Assembly (NCBI RefSeq): GCF_900111405.1
Contig: NZ_FOHJ01000002.1
Location: 313,631-377,630, forward strand
Length of the DNA: 64,000 nucleotides
From: Salinibacillus kushneri
Lineage (GTDB): Bacteria > Bacillota > Bacilli > Bacillales > Alkalibacillaceae
Direction: 5' to 3'
Below the pieces are notes generated by a model, which had not been told where the DNA came from, searched no databases, and saw only the letters and a program-made list of their open reading frames with translations. Positions 6,937 to 14,534 of this stretch are shown here, piece by piece; position 1 is the stretch's first letter; the number at the start of each line of letters is the position of its first letter. The position numbers were made by a program, and so were the translations under genes.

Positions 6937-7607
6937 CAAGGAAAATAGTCACTAGTTTTTTTATAGTTATTTTATCTGTTTGCTTAACTGATATTACGGC
7001 ACAATCACACCCAGGTAATACTGATTCAAATGGCGGACATACTTGTAGGACTAATTGTGGGCAATACGGGCTTAATTATGGAGAGTATCATTACCATAAT
7101 GGTGGTTCTAATAATACAAATAGTAGTAACGATTCAAGTTCTTCATGGTATTACGAAAGTCAAATCGAATCATTTAAAGAGGAAATAGACACCCTAGAAA
7201 GACAATTAAACAATTTACGTAATACAGTTACTGATAAAAATAGTGAAATTGAAAAACTTAAAACAGAAAATACATCACTAAAAAATAACCTCAAAACATA
7301 CAAAAATAAGGAAAATAGTTTAAAAAAAGATAGAAAACAATTAGAAAATGAGAAGAAAGAATTAACCCAAAAGCAAAAGAAATTTACTATTGTTAAAGAA
7401 CAATTTACCAAAGAAAAAGAAAATATTAAAAAGTCGCTTGCTGAAAAAGAAGAGGCATTAGCAAAAAGGAACAATGATATGCAACGATTAAAAGAACAGA
7501 ATCGAATAAATATTTTATATTCCGTTCTGATAACTTCGGCAATTATGTTAATACTATATTTTTCTCTCAGAAAAATTTATCTTTATTATCACAATGAGGA
7601 TGAATAA
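6933..7607 (+). CDS. Secreted/anchored YHYH coiled-coil membrane protein
   Basis: 224 aa, TTG start after GGGGGAGGAG. Residues 1-24 are a signal peptide or anchor. Residues ~25-55 form a YHYH-type domain (HPGNTDSNGGHTC, then GEYHYHNGG). A Ser/Asn-rich linker is followed by a long coiled coil (~80-190), and one C-terminal transmembrane helix (~195-213) ends the protein. Predicted to span the cell wall side with its C-terminus at the membrane. Unusual among early phage genes; a surface-exclusion or cell-wall role is possible but unproven. Confidence 0.65.
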   Translation: MTRKIVTSFFIVILSVCLTDITAQSHPGNTDSNGGHTCRTNCGQYGLNYGEYHYHNGGSNNTNSSNDSSSSWYYESQIESFKEEIDTLERQLNNLRNTVTDKNSEIEKLKTENTSLKNNLKTYKNKENSLKKDRKQLENEKKELTQKQKKFTIVKEQFTKEKENIKKSLAEKEEALAKRNNDMQRLKEQNRINILYSVLITSAIMLILYFSLRKIYLYYHNEDE

Positions 7608-7639
7608 AACTAATTTAAAAAGTCTTACCAGCCCACTGG

Positions 7640-7692
7640 AGGACACTGATTAAGTTAGCTGTTTATGCAGCTGCTTTATTGGTGTCCTTTTT
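7640..7692 (+). terminator. Intrinsic terminator after early operon
   Basis: AGGACAC (7640-7646) pairs with GTGTCCT (7682-7688) and an inner AGCTG/CAGCT stem, followed by a T-run. It separates the early genes from the late-regulator group. Confidence 0.7.
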
Positions 7693-7708
7693 TATTGGAG
7701 GTGTCGAT

Positions 7709-7882
7709 ATGTTTTGGATGAGTTTATATATGCTTGCTGGTGCTGCAGTAGCTGTTTGGCATGATAGCACGGAATACATCTACGAGGATGACACAGAAGA
7801 AACGATTTACATGTTTATTTTGCTCTTTATCACGATGTTGTGGCCTATATTTCTACTTTGGAAGTTGGTGAGAAAACTTTGA
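7709..7882 (+). CDS. Small two-span membrane protein
   Basis: 57 aa, ATG after GGAGGTGTCGAT. Two hydrophobic helices flank a short acidic loop (EYIYEDDTEE). First gene after the terminator, overlapping the next gene by 4 bp (TTGA). Function unknown. Confidence 0.6.
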   Translation: MFWMSLYMLAGAAVAVWHDSTEYIYEDDTEETIYMFILLFITMLWPIFLLWKLVRKL

Positions 7883-8022
7883 AATATATCTATCAGTGGA
7901 CAGTTAGTGAATATCGGAAAGATAGACGCAGAGGCCCTTTATCACCTATAAAGAGAAGCAAGTACGTTCAAACCTTATTTAATGAAAGTGAGAACCTTTT
8001 AAAAGGGAAGGGGAATGATTGA
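7879..8022 (+). CDS. Small basic phage protein (47 aa)
   Basis: TTG start at 7879 overlaps the previous stop codon and follows GGTGAG, a coupled arrangement. Begins MKYIYQWTVSEYRKDRRRGP. It overlaps the ArpU gene by one base. An upstream GTG at 7840 in the same frame has no ribosome site. No domain recognised. Confidence 0.55.
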   Translation: MKYIYQWTVSEYRKDRRRGPLSPIKRSKYVQTLFNESENLLKGKGND

Positions 8023-8471
8023 TGCAAATCTCATTTAAATTGCCTGAAATTAACCGTGAAGAAACAAAGAAAGCTGTTGAAGAAGCACTCACAAAGTATC
8101 AAATGTTCTTGCTTATGGAGCCGGAAGAACTTTCACCAAAAATAACAGCATCTTTCACTTTAGCTCCTCCAACAAACACCAACGAATTTCACTCCAAGAC
8201 CGAAGATTTAGCTGTGAAGCGACTGGACCAAGAGATTACTAGACATCGTTACCTGAATAAGATAAGACAGGCTGTAAACCGATTAGCTTTTAATGAAAGG
8301 TCAGTCATCATTAAACGGTATTTAGAAAGTGATGATGTGTTCGACTATGAAGTTTACAATGAATTAGGCTTTAGTGAGCGTAAGTATTATAGATTGAAGT
8401 CAAGAGCCTTTTATAAATTGGCATTTATCCTGAAAATTGAGGTATATGAAGAGAAGGTGAAATCATCATGA
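8022..8471 (+). CDS. ArpU-family late transcription regulator
   Basis: 149 aa, ATG after AAGGGAAGGGGAA. It matches the ArpU family: a variable N-terminus and a sigma-region-4-like HTH near the end (LAFNERSVIIKRYLESDDVF, then ELGFSERKYYRLKSRAFYKL). ArpU proteins are thought to switch on late phage genes. The position just before the recombinase and structural genes fits this role. Confidence 0.85.
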   Translation: MQISFKLPEINREETKKAVEEALTKYQMFLLMEPEELSPKITASFTLAPPTNTNEFHSKTEDLAVKRLDQEITRHRYLNKIRQAVNRLAFNERSVIIKRYLESDDVFDYEVYNELGFSERKYYRLKSRAFYKLAFILKIEVYEEKVKSS

Positions 8472-9010
8472 ACTTTGTCCAGCCGATAAGAGACCCGGAA
8501 GTGATAAGAGCAATCAAACAATACCTAAAGGAAAAGAATGAACGAAATTATATGTTATTTCTTGTAGGTATTAATAGTGGCCTGAGAATTTCAGATATTC
8601 TACCATTAAGAGTTAGTGATGCAAAAAGGCCATATTTTAGTTTACGAGAGAAGAAAACCAGAAAGCAAAAGCGAATTGATATGCCACCTTCACTAAGAAA
8701 AGAATTAAAGGCTTACGTGGAAGGGAAAGAAGACTATGAGTACCTTTTTAAAAGCAGAAAGGGTATTAATAAACCAATTGGCCGCAGCATGGCGTATAAG
8801 ATCTTGAGAGATGCTGCAAAGTATGTAAGTTTAGATGAAATTGGCACTCATACATTAAGAAAAACCTTTGGGTACCATTTTTACAGACAAACAAAAGATG
8901 TGGCCATGCTCCAGGAGATATTCAATCATTCAAGTCCATCCATTACCTTAAAGTATATTGGGATTAACCAGGACAACTTAGATAAGGCTATGAAGGAATT
9001 TAAGATATAA
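8468..9010 (+). CDS. Mini tyrosine recombinase
   Basis: 180 aa, overlapping the ArpU gene by 4 bp. It is just the catalytic domain of the phage integrase/XerCD family: Arg40 (SGLRISD), Lys62/63, His128-x-x-Arg131 (HTLRK), His154 (FNHSS) and Tyr163 nucleophile. The N-terminal core- and arm-binding domains of true integrases are missing. In many Bacillus phages such a gene follows arpU. It is therefore probably not the integrase, which should lie left of the window, but a resolvase or late-gene accessory. Confidence 0.85.
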   Translation: MNFVQPIRDPEVIRAIKQYLKEKNERNYMLFLVGINSGLRISDILPLRVSDAKRPYFSLREKKTRKQKRIDMPPSLRKELKAYVEGKEDYEYLFKSRKGINKPIGRSMAYKILRDAAKYVSLDEIGTHTLRKTFGYHFYRQTKDVAMLQEIFNHSSPSITLKYIGINQDNLDKAMKEFKI

Positions 9011-9037
9011 GCTCATCAAAAATGATGGGCTTTTAAT
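9010..9037 (+). terminator. Intrinsic terminator after recombinase gene
   Basis: GCTCATC pairs with GATGGGC (one wobble) across a short A-rich loop, followed by TTTTAATTTT. Confidence 0.6.
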
Positions 9038-9156
9038 TTTGACTTTTTTCGCTATCAATCTACCAATTTATCCCTTTTTCTTGTACAATGAATCATAATA
9101 GAAAGATGTGTCATTCATTTTAGGTATTTTAGGTGTATGTATGAGTATCAAGGGTT

Positions 9157-9186
9157 TTGAGCGTTGGCTGAATGTAACACTATATA
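9157..9186 (+). promoter_or_regulatory. Putative promoter of cargo genes
   Basis: TTGAGC (9157-9162) and TATATA (9181-9186) are separated by 18 bp upstream of a two-gene AT-rich unit. It lies after a terminator, so the two downstream genes are probably transcribed independently of the lytic cascade. Confidence 0.4.
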
Positions 9187-9227
9187 AGATATGGGTAATT
9201 ACATGTTAAGGAGTGAGTAGTGCTTAC

Positions 9228-9452
9228 ATGATAAAGATTAATTATAGAGGCGAAGAATACTCATGGGAAGAATGGGAAAAACATTATGATGATTTTGCAG
9301 AGCAATTGGATATTCCTAATAACTTCTTAAATAATCCTTGGATAATTGATTACATGTTGGTTTTTAATAAAGGTTATTCAATATCTTTAGAGATGCTAAG
9401 AGAATTGTATTATGTAATAACTAGTGCTAGATTTAATTTATATATCAATTAA
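9228..9452 (+). CDS. Hypothetical cargo protein (74 aa)
   Basis: ATG at 9228, with AAGGAGTGAG 11-20 bases upstream; a GTG at 9213 in frame is the alternative and would give 79 aa. Acidic, aromatic-rich helical protein (SWEEWEKHYDDFAEQL). It precedes a HEPN-like gene by 47 bp, so the pair could be a two-component module. No function recognised. Confidence 0.5.
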   Translation: MIKINYRGEEYSWEEWEKHYDDFAEQLDIPNNFLNNPWIIDYMLVFNKGYSISLEMLRELYYVITSARFNLYIN

Positions 9453-9499
9453 ACGTTAAGATTTATGAGAGTAGTTTAATTGGACCAGGAAATAACTAT

Positions 9500-10078
9500 A
9501 TGTCTCATCAATGGTTAAGAGCAGAATATCTCAAGAATTCCATTTTAGGATATAATTCGATTGAAGATTATACATATCAAATAATATGGTTTGCATTTGA
9601 TATACATGGTGAGCATATTAGAAGCCAGGAAGATTATAATAGAATTCTTAAATTATGTAATTATAGAAACTTAAATAAAATGCTTGAAAAAAATAAGGAA
9701 GCTAAAGAATTAAAGGACATAATTGATACTTATCGTTTTAGTAATGAAATCATATACTTAAGGGATACTCTGGCTAATAATTTGAAACACAGAGGCAATC
9801 TTAGGTTTTATGGACTGGAAAGACCCAAGGCTGGTTATGGGGAGAAAAATGAACTGGGAGAATTAGTCTTTGATTCAAAATGGATTCAACCTGTTACGGT
9901 AGATATCGATGAAACCATTACAAAGCTTGCTAATATACACAAGAAAGCTTTGAAGTTTGTTAATGATGTAATAAATTATATTGATTTTTTTAATCAATTT
10001 GATCAAGAGGCACTGGAAGACGGGGATTTAAAGCCTACTTTTACAAAGTTTCACAAGAAATTAAACTTTTATAAATAA
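9500..10078 (+). CDS. Cargo protein, possible HEPN-like helical domain
   Basis: 192 aa, all-helical and AT-rich in base use. The segment around residues 92-107 (LRDTLANNLKHRGNLRFYG) resembles the conserved Arg/His motif region of Cthe_2314-type HEPN domains. HEPN proteins are often RNases in toxin or anti-phage systems, so a defence or exclusion role is plausible. No strong ribosome site; ATG follows GGACCAGGAAATAACTAT. Domain call is tentative. Confidence 0.5.
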   Translation: MSHQWLRAEYLKNSILGYNSIEDYTYQIIWFAFDIHGEHIRSQEDYNRILKLCNYRNLNKMLEKNKEAKELKDIIDTYRFSNEIIYLRDTLANNLKHRGNLRFYGLERPKAGYGEKNELGELVFDSKWIQPVTVDIDETITKLANIHKKALKFVNDVINYIDFFNQFDQEALEDGDLKPTFTKFHKKLNFYK

Positions 10079-10128
10079 AGCGGCAGACTTTTGGCAGAAA
10101 AAAGGCAAGAAAAATACACATAAATGAG

Positions 10129-10169
10129 TTATTATGATATTGAGTTAAAATAATGAGTTCATCAGCCAC
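10129..10169 (+). repeat. Intergenic repeat, copy 1
   Basis: About 40 bp that recurs at 10515-10554 with roughly 85% similarity by eye (TTAAAATNATGAGTTC core then AGCCACTT). Each copy runs directly into a different terminator hairpin. Confidence 0.5.
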
Positions 10170-10197
10170 TTATCCATAGGATGGGTGGTCCTTTTTA
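10166..10197 (+). terminator. Intrinsic terminator
   Basis: CCACTTATCC pairs with GGATGGGTGG (two G-U pairs, 3-nt loop), followed by CTTTTT. Ends the HEPN-like gene's transcript. Confidence 0.65.
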
Positions 10198-10312
10198 TAC
10201 GATGTAATTTACATTGCTTACTAGATACTCGGCTGGCAGTTTCCTCCTGCTGTTGGCTAGGTGGTTATTGTGATATATTAGGTGTAAGAATTAAAACGGT
10301 GGAGGTGTTGGA

Positions 10313-10507
10313 ATGGAAATAACGGAATACAAAAACTGTTTTAAAATTAAACCAGTAGCCGGAGAGTCTGATTTACAAAGATTAGGTGAATTGTACGGCG
10401 GGGTGCTAAAACTTGATGCTGGATTATGGCCAAATGAGTTTTGGTATCATACAAATTGCGAACGTGAAACATTAGAAAAATCAATTTTAGTAGACTTGCT
10501 TAACTAA
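10313..10507 (+). CDS. Hypothetical cargo protein (64 aa)
   Basis: ATG after GGTGGAGGTGTTGGA. Small alpha/beta protein (CFKIKPVAGESDLQRLGELY). It stands alone between two terminators, so it is an independent moron-like unit. No function recognised. Confidence 0.55.
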   Translation: MEITEYKNCFKIKPVAGESDLQRLGELYGGVLKLDAGLWPNEFWYHTNCERETLEKSILVDLLN

Positions 10508-10514
10508 GCACATG

Positions 10515-10554
10515 TATTATTATATTAGGTTAAAATTAATGAGTTCTAAGCCAC
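10515..10554 (+). repeat. Intergenic repeat, copy 2
   Basis: Second copy of the 10129-10169 repeat, again leading into a terminator. The duplication suggests that cargo genes were added together with their flanks. Confidence 0.5.
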
Positions 10555-10577
10555 TTGCGGTTGCAGGTGGCATTTTT
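10550..10577 (+). terminator. Intrinsic terminator
   Basis: GCCAC pairs with GTGGC with inner pairing (TTGC/GCAG region), followed by ATTTTT. Confidence 0.6.
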
Positions 10578-10578
10578 A

Positions 10579-10604
10579 GCAGGAAAATATCTCTTTTTGT
10601 CGAA
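10579..10604 (+). promoter_or_regulatory. Leader motif GCAGGAA...TTTTTGTCGAA, copy 1
   Basis: A 26-bp motif upstream of the next gene that recurs at 11296-11321 before the following one. Both copies lie between a terminator and a ribosome site, so it probably holds a promoter element. The controlling factor is unknown. Confidence 0.4.
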
Positions 10605-10638
10605 ATGGTTCGATGAAAAGGAGGAAAAACGTTAAAAA

Positions 10639-11268
10639 ATGATTACTTATTTAAAACAAACAGTGATTCTATCAATGTCCATATTTATCTTCGTTAGTGC
10701 AATAATTCTAGCTTTAAAAAATTTCAATCTTACCTCTGAAGATTATACAATTGTAGCATCTATAATTGGTGGTGCTGTAGGAGGTGCATTAACCTTAGTG
10801 GGTGTTAAGGCAACTATAGATAATCAACGCAGAAAGGATTTTGTTGATTCCTATCCTTTAATAAAGAGCAATGGCGAGGAAATAAAAAACCAATTAGAGG
10901 GTTTTATACAAGGATTAATTCATTTTAGAAACTTTGAAGAAGCTTCCAATAAGAAAAATGCGGCTGAATATGTAAAAATGTTTACAAATAGGTATCTAGA
11001 AGAGATGCTTGGTAAGTCTATCCATTGTGGAGGACTTATCTTTAGTAATGTTATGACAGTAAAACAAACACTTATTAAGATTAACAATTATGTAACTGAT
11101 AGTTCCGAAACAAGACAGGATGAAGGTGGAGGGGTTTTCACCGAATATAATATATCTGAGGAATTCTTTTTTGAACAAATTAATATAATTGAAAACTGTA
11201 TTAAAGTAATAAAAACTGAATTAGAAAACGCAGAAATAAAGTTTCATAAATGGAGCGATGTGAAATGA
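10639..11268 (+). CDS. Two-span membrane protein, cargo gene
   Basis: 209 aa. Two transmembrane helices at residues ~5-27 and ~38-58 (the second glycine-rich, IIGGAVGGALTLVGV) are followed by a ~150-residue helical cytoplasmic domain. ATG follows AAAGGAGGAAAAACG with a rather long spacing. Architecture is like membrane-anchored effectors, but no family is recognised. It has its own leader and terminator. Confidence 0.6.
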   Translation: MITYLKQTVILSMSIFIFVSAIILALKNFNLTSEDYTIVASIIGGAVGGALTLVGVKATIDNQRRKDFVDSYPLIKSNGEEIKNQLEGFIQGLIHFRNFEEASNKKNAAEYVKMFTNRYLEEMLGKSIHCGGLIFSNVMTVKQTLIKINNYVTDSSETRQDEGGGVFTEYNISEEFFFEQINIIENCIKVIKTELENAEIKFHKWSDVK

Positions 11269-11293
11269 AGCACCCACAGCGGTGCTTTTTCTT
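11269..11293 (+). terminator. Intrinsic terminator
   Basis: AGCACC pairs with GGTGCT across a short loop, followed by TTTTTCTTTT. Nearly the same hairpin follows the next gene. Confidence 0.7.
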
Positions 11294-11295
11294 TT

Positions 11296-11321
11296 GCAGG
11301 AATATAAACTCTTTTGTTGAA
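11296..11321 (+). promoter_or_regulatory. Leader motif, copy 2
   Basis: GCAGGAATATAAACTC followed by TTTTGTTGAA, similar to 10579-10604 and again upstream of a single cargo gene. Confidence 0.4.
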
Positions 11322-11347
11322 GAAGGTATTTGATGGGAGGGACAAAA

Positions 11348-11779
11348 ATGGATTATAGAGAATTCAAAACACTAACCAAAGATGTAGTAGTCGAAAATGG
11401 TATAAGTGAGAGTATTATAAATGATTTTATAAAAACATCTGAAAGACTTCAATTAGAACAAGGTTTAAGAAATTTTTATCCTCAAGGGTTGTTTGTTTAC
11501 GGTAATTTAGTTTTATATTTTATTTATGATGACAAAATTATAAAAGTTGACTTCAATGACGGATACTTTAAATTATCCACTTATAATATTAATAATATCG
11601 AGAAGTTAACTTTAGAAATGAAAGCAGGAAGTGATTTAGAACGCGGATTATCCATAGCTTTCCAAGGTATAGAAGATTATATTTTTTTAGAATCAATATC
11701 TGACACAAATTCAGCGTGGGCATATAAATTTGCTAAAACCATTGAAGAAATTTATATACTCTTAAAAACAGCATCCTAA
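11348..11779 (+). CDS. Hypothetical cargo protein (143 aa)
   Basis: The ATG at 11348 follows GGGAGGGACAAAA; the ATG at 11330 has no ribosome site. Helical start (EFKTLTKDVVVENGISESII), then a beta-rich middle (YGNLVLYFIYDDKIIKVDF). It resembles small phage proteins of unknown function (a DUF3908-like impression from memory, not verified). Bounded by its own leader and terminator. Confidence 0.55.
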   Translation: MDYREFKTLTKDVVVENGISESIINDFIKTSERLQLEQGLRNFYPQGLFVYGNLVLYFIYDDKIIKVDFNDGYFKLSTYNINNIEKLTLEMKAGSDLERGLSIAFQGIEDYIFLESISDTNSAWAYKFAKTIEEIYILLKTAS

Positions 11780-11797
11780 CGGGTGCTTTTTCTTTTG
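11770..11797 (+). terminator. Intrinsic terminator
   Basis: AGCATCC pairs with GGGTGCT (one wobble), followed by TTTTTCTTTT. It overlaps the last codons of the preceding gene and ends the cargo belt. Confidence 0.65.
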
Positions 11798-11864
11798 CTC
11801 AAAAAAGAAATGACTACTGATGAAAACACAGGGGAGTGAACTATATCGGAGATGAGGTGGTATT

Positions 11865-12173
11865 ATGAAACAAGTAAATCCATTCTATAAATCTAAGAGA
11901 TGGAAACGAAAGAGAGAAGTCATTCTTAGGCGAGATGAATATCAATGCAGACACTGCAGGAGATATGGAAAGGTGACACCTGCAGCAACAGTACATCATA
12001 TCTATCCGTTGGAGGATTATCCAGAGTACAAACTAACAAACATCAATCTATTAAGTCTGTGTAATACATGCCATGAACAGATGCACGACCGATACACGAA
12101 TGAGCTTACTGACATAGGCCTGAAATGGGTAGAACGCATAAAAGACAAGGTCCCCCACCTCTTACACTTTTGA
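11865..12173 (+). CDS. HNH endonuclease (packaging associated)
   Basis: 102 aa with the HNH core: CRHC zinc pair, VHHIYPLEDYPEY, NLLSLCNTCHEQMH. In HK97-type cos phages an HNH protein beside the terminase stimulates cos cleavage by TerL. Position directly before TerS fits. ATG follows GAGATGAGGTGGTATT. Confidence 0.9.
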   Translation: MKQVNPFYKSKRWKRKREVILRRDEYQCRHCRRYGKVTPAATVHHIYPLEDYPEYKLTNINLLSLCNTCHEQMHDRYTNELTDIGLKWVERIKDKVPHLLHF

Positions 12174-12257
12174 AAATATATCCGGGGTACCGGTGGAGGG
12201 GAACTTTTTCCAATAGTGCGGTTCTCCAGAAAAAATTTTTTGGGAGGTGAAAAGACG
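12174..12257 (+). other. Putative cos/packaging site region
   Basis: GC-rich, AT-flanked stretch between the HNH and TerS genes with an interrupted palindrome CCGGGGTACCGG (12182-12193) and GGTGGAGGGGAAC. In related phages with this gene order the cohesive-end site lies here. The exact cut points cannot be read from sequence alone. Confidence 0.4.
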
Positions 12258-12608
12258 ATGGCAAAAGTACCAACTAAAGAAACGATAAAGCGAAGAACAA
12301 TCTCTGACATGAAAAAGTTAGGTGTTCATAAATCCCAGTATAATCGGCTGATTGACATATATTCTGAACTGGTTCATCAGTACTTAACTTTGAATGAAAA
12401 GTTTGAAGAGGGTGAATACGAAGTTCAAGTTTTTACAGCTGCAGGTGGTGCAAAAAAATCACCTATTGTTGCAACCCTGGAAAACTTGAGAAAAGATATT
12501 TTAGCATACTCCGATCGTCTTTGCCTAAATCCAAAATCCCTGGAGAACGTTACCGCAGAAAAAGAAAGTAAATCAAAGCTTGCCGGGGTTTTGAGTAGGC
12601 TCGAATGA
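12258..12608 (+). CDS. Terminase small subunit (P27 family)
   Basis: 116 aa. ATG at 12258 after GGGAGGTGAAAAGACG. Helical DNA-recognition protein with the P27-type C-terminus ([14 protein letters not shown], residues ~88-101) that ends in a basic SKLAGVL segment. It recognises phage DNA and hands it to TerL, whose gene overlaps by 4 bp. Confidence 0.85.
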   Translation: MAKVPTKETIKRRTISDMKKLGVHKSQYNRLIDIYSELVHQYLTLNEKFEEGEYEVQVFTAAGGAKKSPIVATLENLRKDILAYSDRLCLNPKSLENVTAEKESKSKLAGVLSRLE

Positions 12609-14350
12609 GTAAGCATGCGAATTATGATGTGGTCATGGAGTATGCTAAAAGCATTATTAAGGGTAAAAAGATAGCGGGTAAAGAAATCGTACAGGCCTGT
12701 TATCGATTTTTAAACGATCTGAAAAATAAAGAGTATGATTTCAATCCAAAAGATGCTGAATTTGTAATACAGATTATCGAAAAAACATTTGTGCATGACC
12801 AGGGAGAAAACTTAGATGGCACACCATTACGTGGTGTGCCATTTTTATTGGAACCGTGGCAAAAATTTATTATATATAATTTGCTCGGTTTTTTTAAAAA
12901 GGGTACTAAAATTAGACGCTACAAGGAAGCGTTTATTTATATCCCACGGAAAAATGGGAAAACAAGGTTTGTTGCAGCATTATCGTGGTCAATGGCTCTA
13001 CTGGAAAGAAAGTCTGGTTCAAAAGTCTATATCGTTGCCGCATCTGCTAAACAGTCCCAGCAAAGTTTTAATTTCATAGATTTTAATTTATCTCAAATGG
13101 GAGAAAGAGAAAATTTTAGGGTGCTTAATAATAACCAGGAACATTCAATCAACGGTGACTTAGGTGATGGTTCCATATACATTGAAGCACTCGCTGCCAA
13201 TCCAGATAGACAGGACTCATTAAACGGTAACATTCAAATACTGGATGAGTTGCATGCTTACAAAAATGCAAAGCAGTATAACGTTATTAAAGAAATGGGA
13301 AAAGCTTATACAAATAAACTGGCAATTGGTATAACTACTGCCGGAGATAATATGACAAGCTTCTGCTATCAGCGTTTGCAATATTGTAAAAAGATTCTTG
13401 ATAAAACGGTTTCTGATGAAGCCTACTTTGTCTTCATTGCAAAAGCGGATGAGGATGAAAATGGCGATGTAGATTATACAAGCGCAGAACAGCATGAAAA
13501 GGCCAATCCAAACTATGGTGTGACCATTCGGCCGGAAGATATCATGAATGATGCATTGCAAGCACAAAACGATCCGCAGCAGCGTAAGGATTTTTTCGCA
13601 AAATCCATTAATATTTATACAGCTGCCATGAAAGCATATTTTAACATAGAAGAGTTCAGAGCGTCTGATAGAAAATACAAATGGACGCTTGAAGAATTAG
13701 TCAAACTACCGATTGATTGGTATGGCGGAGTTGATTTGGCAAAACTACATGACTTAACCGGAGCAGCACTATATGGGTCTTATGAACATGAAGGCGAAGA
13801 GATTGATATCATCATACCGCATGCGTGGTTTCCTATTGTGGCTGCACACCACAAAGCCGACGAAGATAATATTCCACTGTTTGGCTGGAAAGATGACGGT
13901 TGGCTATCAATGTCAAACGCGCCTATTACGAATTTTGATGAAGTCGTCAACTGGTTTGTTAGCATGAAACAGATGGGATTTAAAATTAAACAAATTGGCT
14001 TTGACCGAAAGTTTGGCCAGGAGTTTTTCCTGAAGATGAAGCGAAAAGGATTTTCAATAGTGGACCAGCCTCAATACTTTTATAAAAAGTCACAAGGCTT
14101 TAGGCGGATTGAAACGAAAGCAAAAGACGGAAAGCTCTATTATCTCCATGCAGAACCATTTGAATATTGTGTACAAAACGTACAGGCTATTGAAAAAACA
14201 GATGACATGATTCAATATGAAAAAGTTATGCCGGAGCAGCGCATTGATATTTTTGACGCTGCAGTTTTCGGGGCCGTACGAAAAATTGAGAATATCGAAA
14301 AGTCTACTTCAGCAGCAAATTGGTTAGGAGGTGCTGCAAAATCAAATTAA
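12605..14350 (+). CDS. Terminase large subunit (HK97-type TerL)
   Basis: 581 aa packaging motor. The ATPase domain has EPWQ (83-86), Walker A IPRKNGKT (113-120) and Walker B ILDELH (212-217). The C-terminal nuclease has [13 protein letters not shown] and the later DAAVFGA acidic motif. It translocates DNA into the prohead and cuts it at cos. Full length for the family. A perfect hairpin followed by T's lies inside the gene at 12816-12846. Confidence 0.95.
   Translation: MSKHANYDVVMEYAKSIIKGKKIAGKEIVQACYRFLNDLKNKEYDFNPKDAEFVIQIIEKTFVHDQGENLDGTPLRGVPFLLEPWQKFIIYNLLGFFKKGTKIRRYKEAFIYIPRKNGKTRFVAALSWSMALLERKSGSKVYIVAASAKQSQQSFNFIDFNLSQMGERENFRVLNNNQEHSINGDLGDGSIYIEALAANPDRQDSLNGNIQILDELHAYKNAKQYNVIKEMGKAYTNKLAIGITTAGDNMTSFCYQRLQYCKKILDKTVSDEAYFVFIAKADEDENGDVDYTSAEQHEKANPNYGVTIRPEDIMNDALQAQNDPQQRKDFFAKSINIYTAAMKAYFNIEEFRASDRKYKWTLEELVKLPIDWYGGVDLAKLHDLTGAALYGSYEHEGEEIDIIIPHAWFPIVAAHHKADEDNIPLFGWKDDGWLSMSNAPITNFDEVVNWFVSMKQMGFKIKQIGFDRKFGQEFFLKMKRKGFSIVDQPQYFYKKSQGFRRIETKAKDGKLYYLHAEPFEYCVQNVQAIEKTDDMIQYEKVMPEQRIDIFDAAVFGAVRKIENIEKSTSAANWLGGAAKSN
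12816..12846 (+). terminator. Terminator-like hairpin inside terL
   Basis: An 11-bp perfect stem (ATGGCACACCA with TGGTGTGCCAT), 5-nt loop and four T's. It encodes the [10 protein letters not shown] segment near the start of TerL. It has the form of an intrinsic terminator, although in a coding sequence coupled translation may suppress it. Confidence 0.5.
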
Positions 14351-14532
14351 TAAAAGAAATACTAACGAAGATATTTAAGTTTATCAGGGATAATATAATT
14401 GAACTATTTTTGCTTATTGGAATTCTGATGGTTTCAATAGGCTTTTTTGTTTGGTCCGTTATTGCGGGATTCATAGCAACTGGATTGATGTTCATGGGTT
14501 TGGCCTTTCTTGTATATAAAGGGGGTGATTGA
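14341..14532 (+). CDS. Small two-span membrane protein between terL and portal
   Basis: 63 aa if started at ATC 14341, nine bases after a perfect AGGAGG (14326-14331); no ATG, GTG or TTG in this frame lies at a usable distance, and the TTG at 14320 precedes the ribosome site. The protein has two helices ([18 protein letters not shown], then [18 protein letters not shown]). Small membrane proteins at this position are common in Firmicute HK97-type phages. An AUC start is unusual. Confidence 0.5.
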   Translation: MKLIKEILTKIFKFIRDNIIELFLLIGILMVSIGFFVWSVIAGFIATGLMFMGLAFLVYKGGD

Positions 14533-14534
14533 TA

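Noticed and set aside
7160-7474. Minus-strand frame of 104 codons rich in Phe and Ser
   Set aside because: Mirror of the Lys/Glu coiled-coil coding sequence of the YHYH protein; composition artefact.
8468-9010. Calling the 180-aa tyrosine recombinase the prophage integrase
   Set aside because: It lacks arm- and core-binding domains and lies mid-prophage next to arpU, not at an attachment site.
10170-10178. TTATCCATA, resembling a DnaA box
   Set aside because: Isolated, one mismatch at an important position, and fully explained as part of a terminator stem.
12816-13079. Second plus-strand frame inside terL
   Set aside because: Overlaps the well-conserved terminase in another frame, starts within the hairpin and has no ribosome site.
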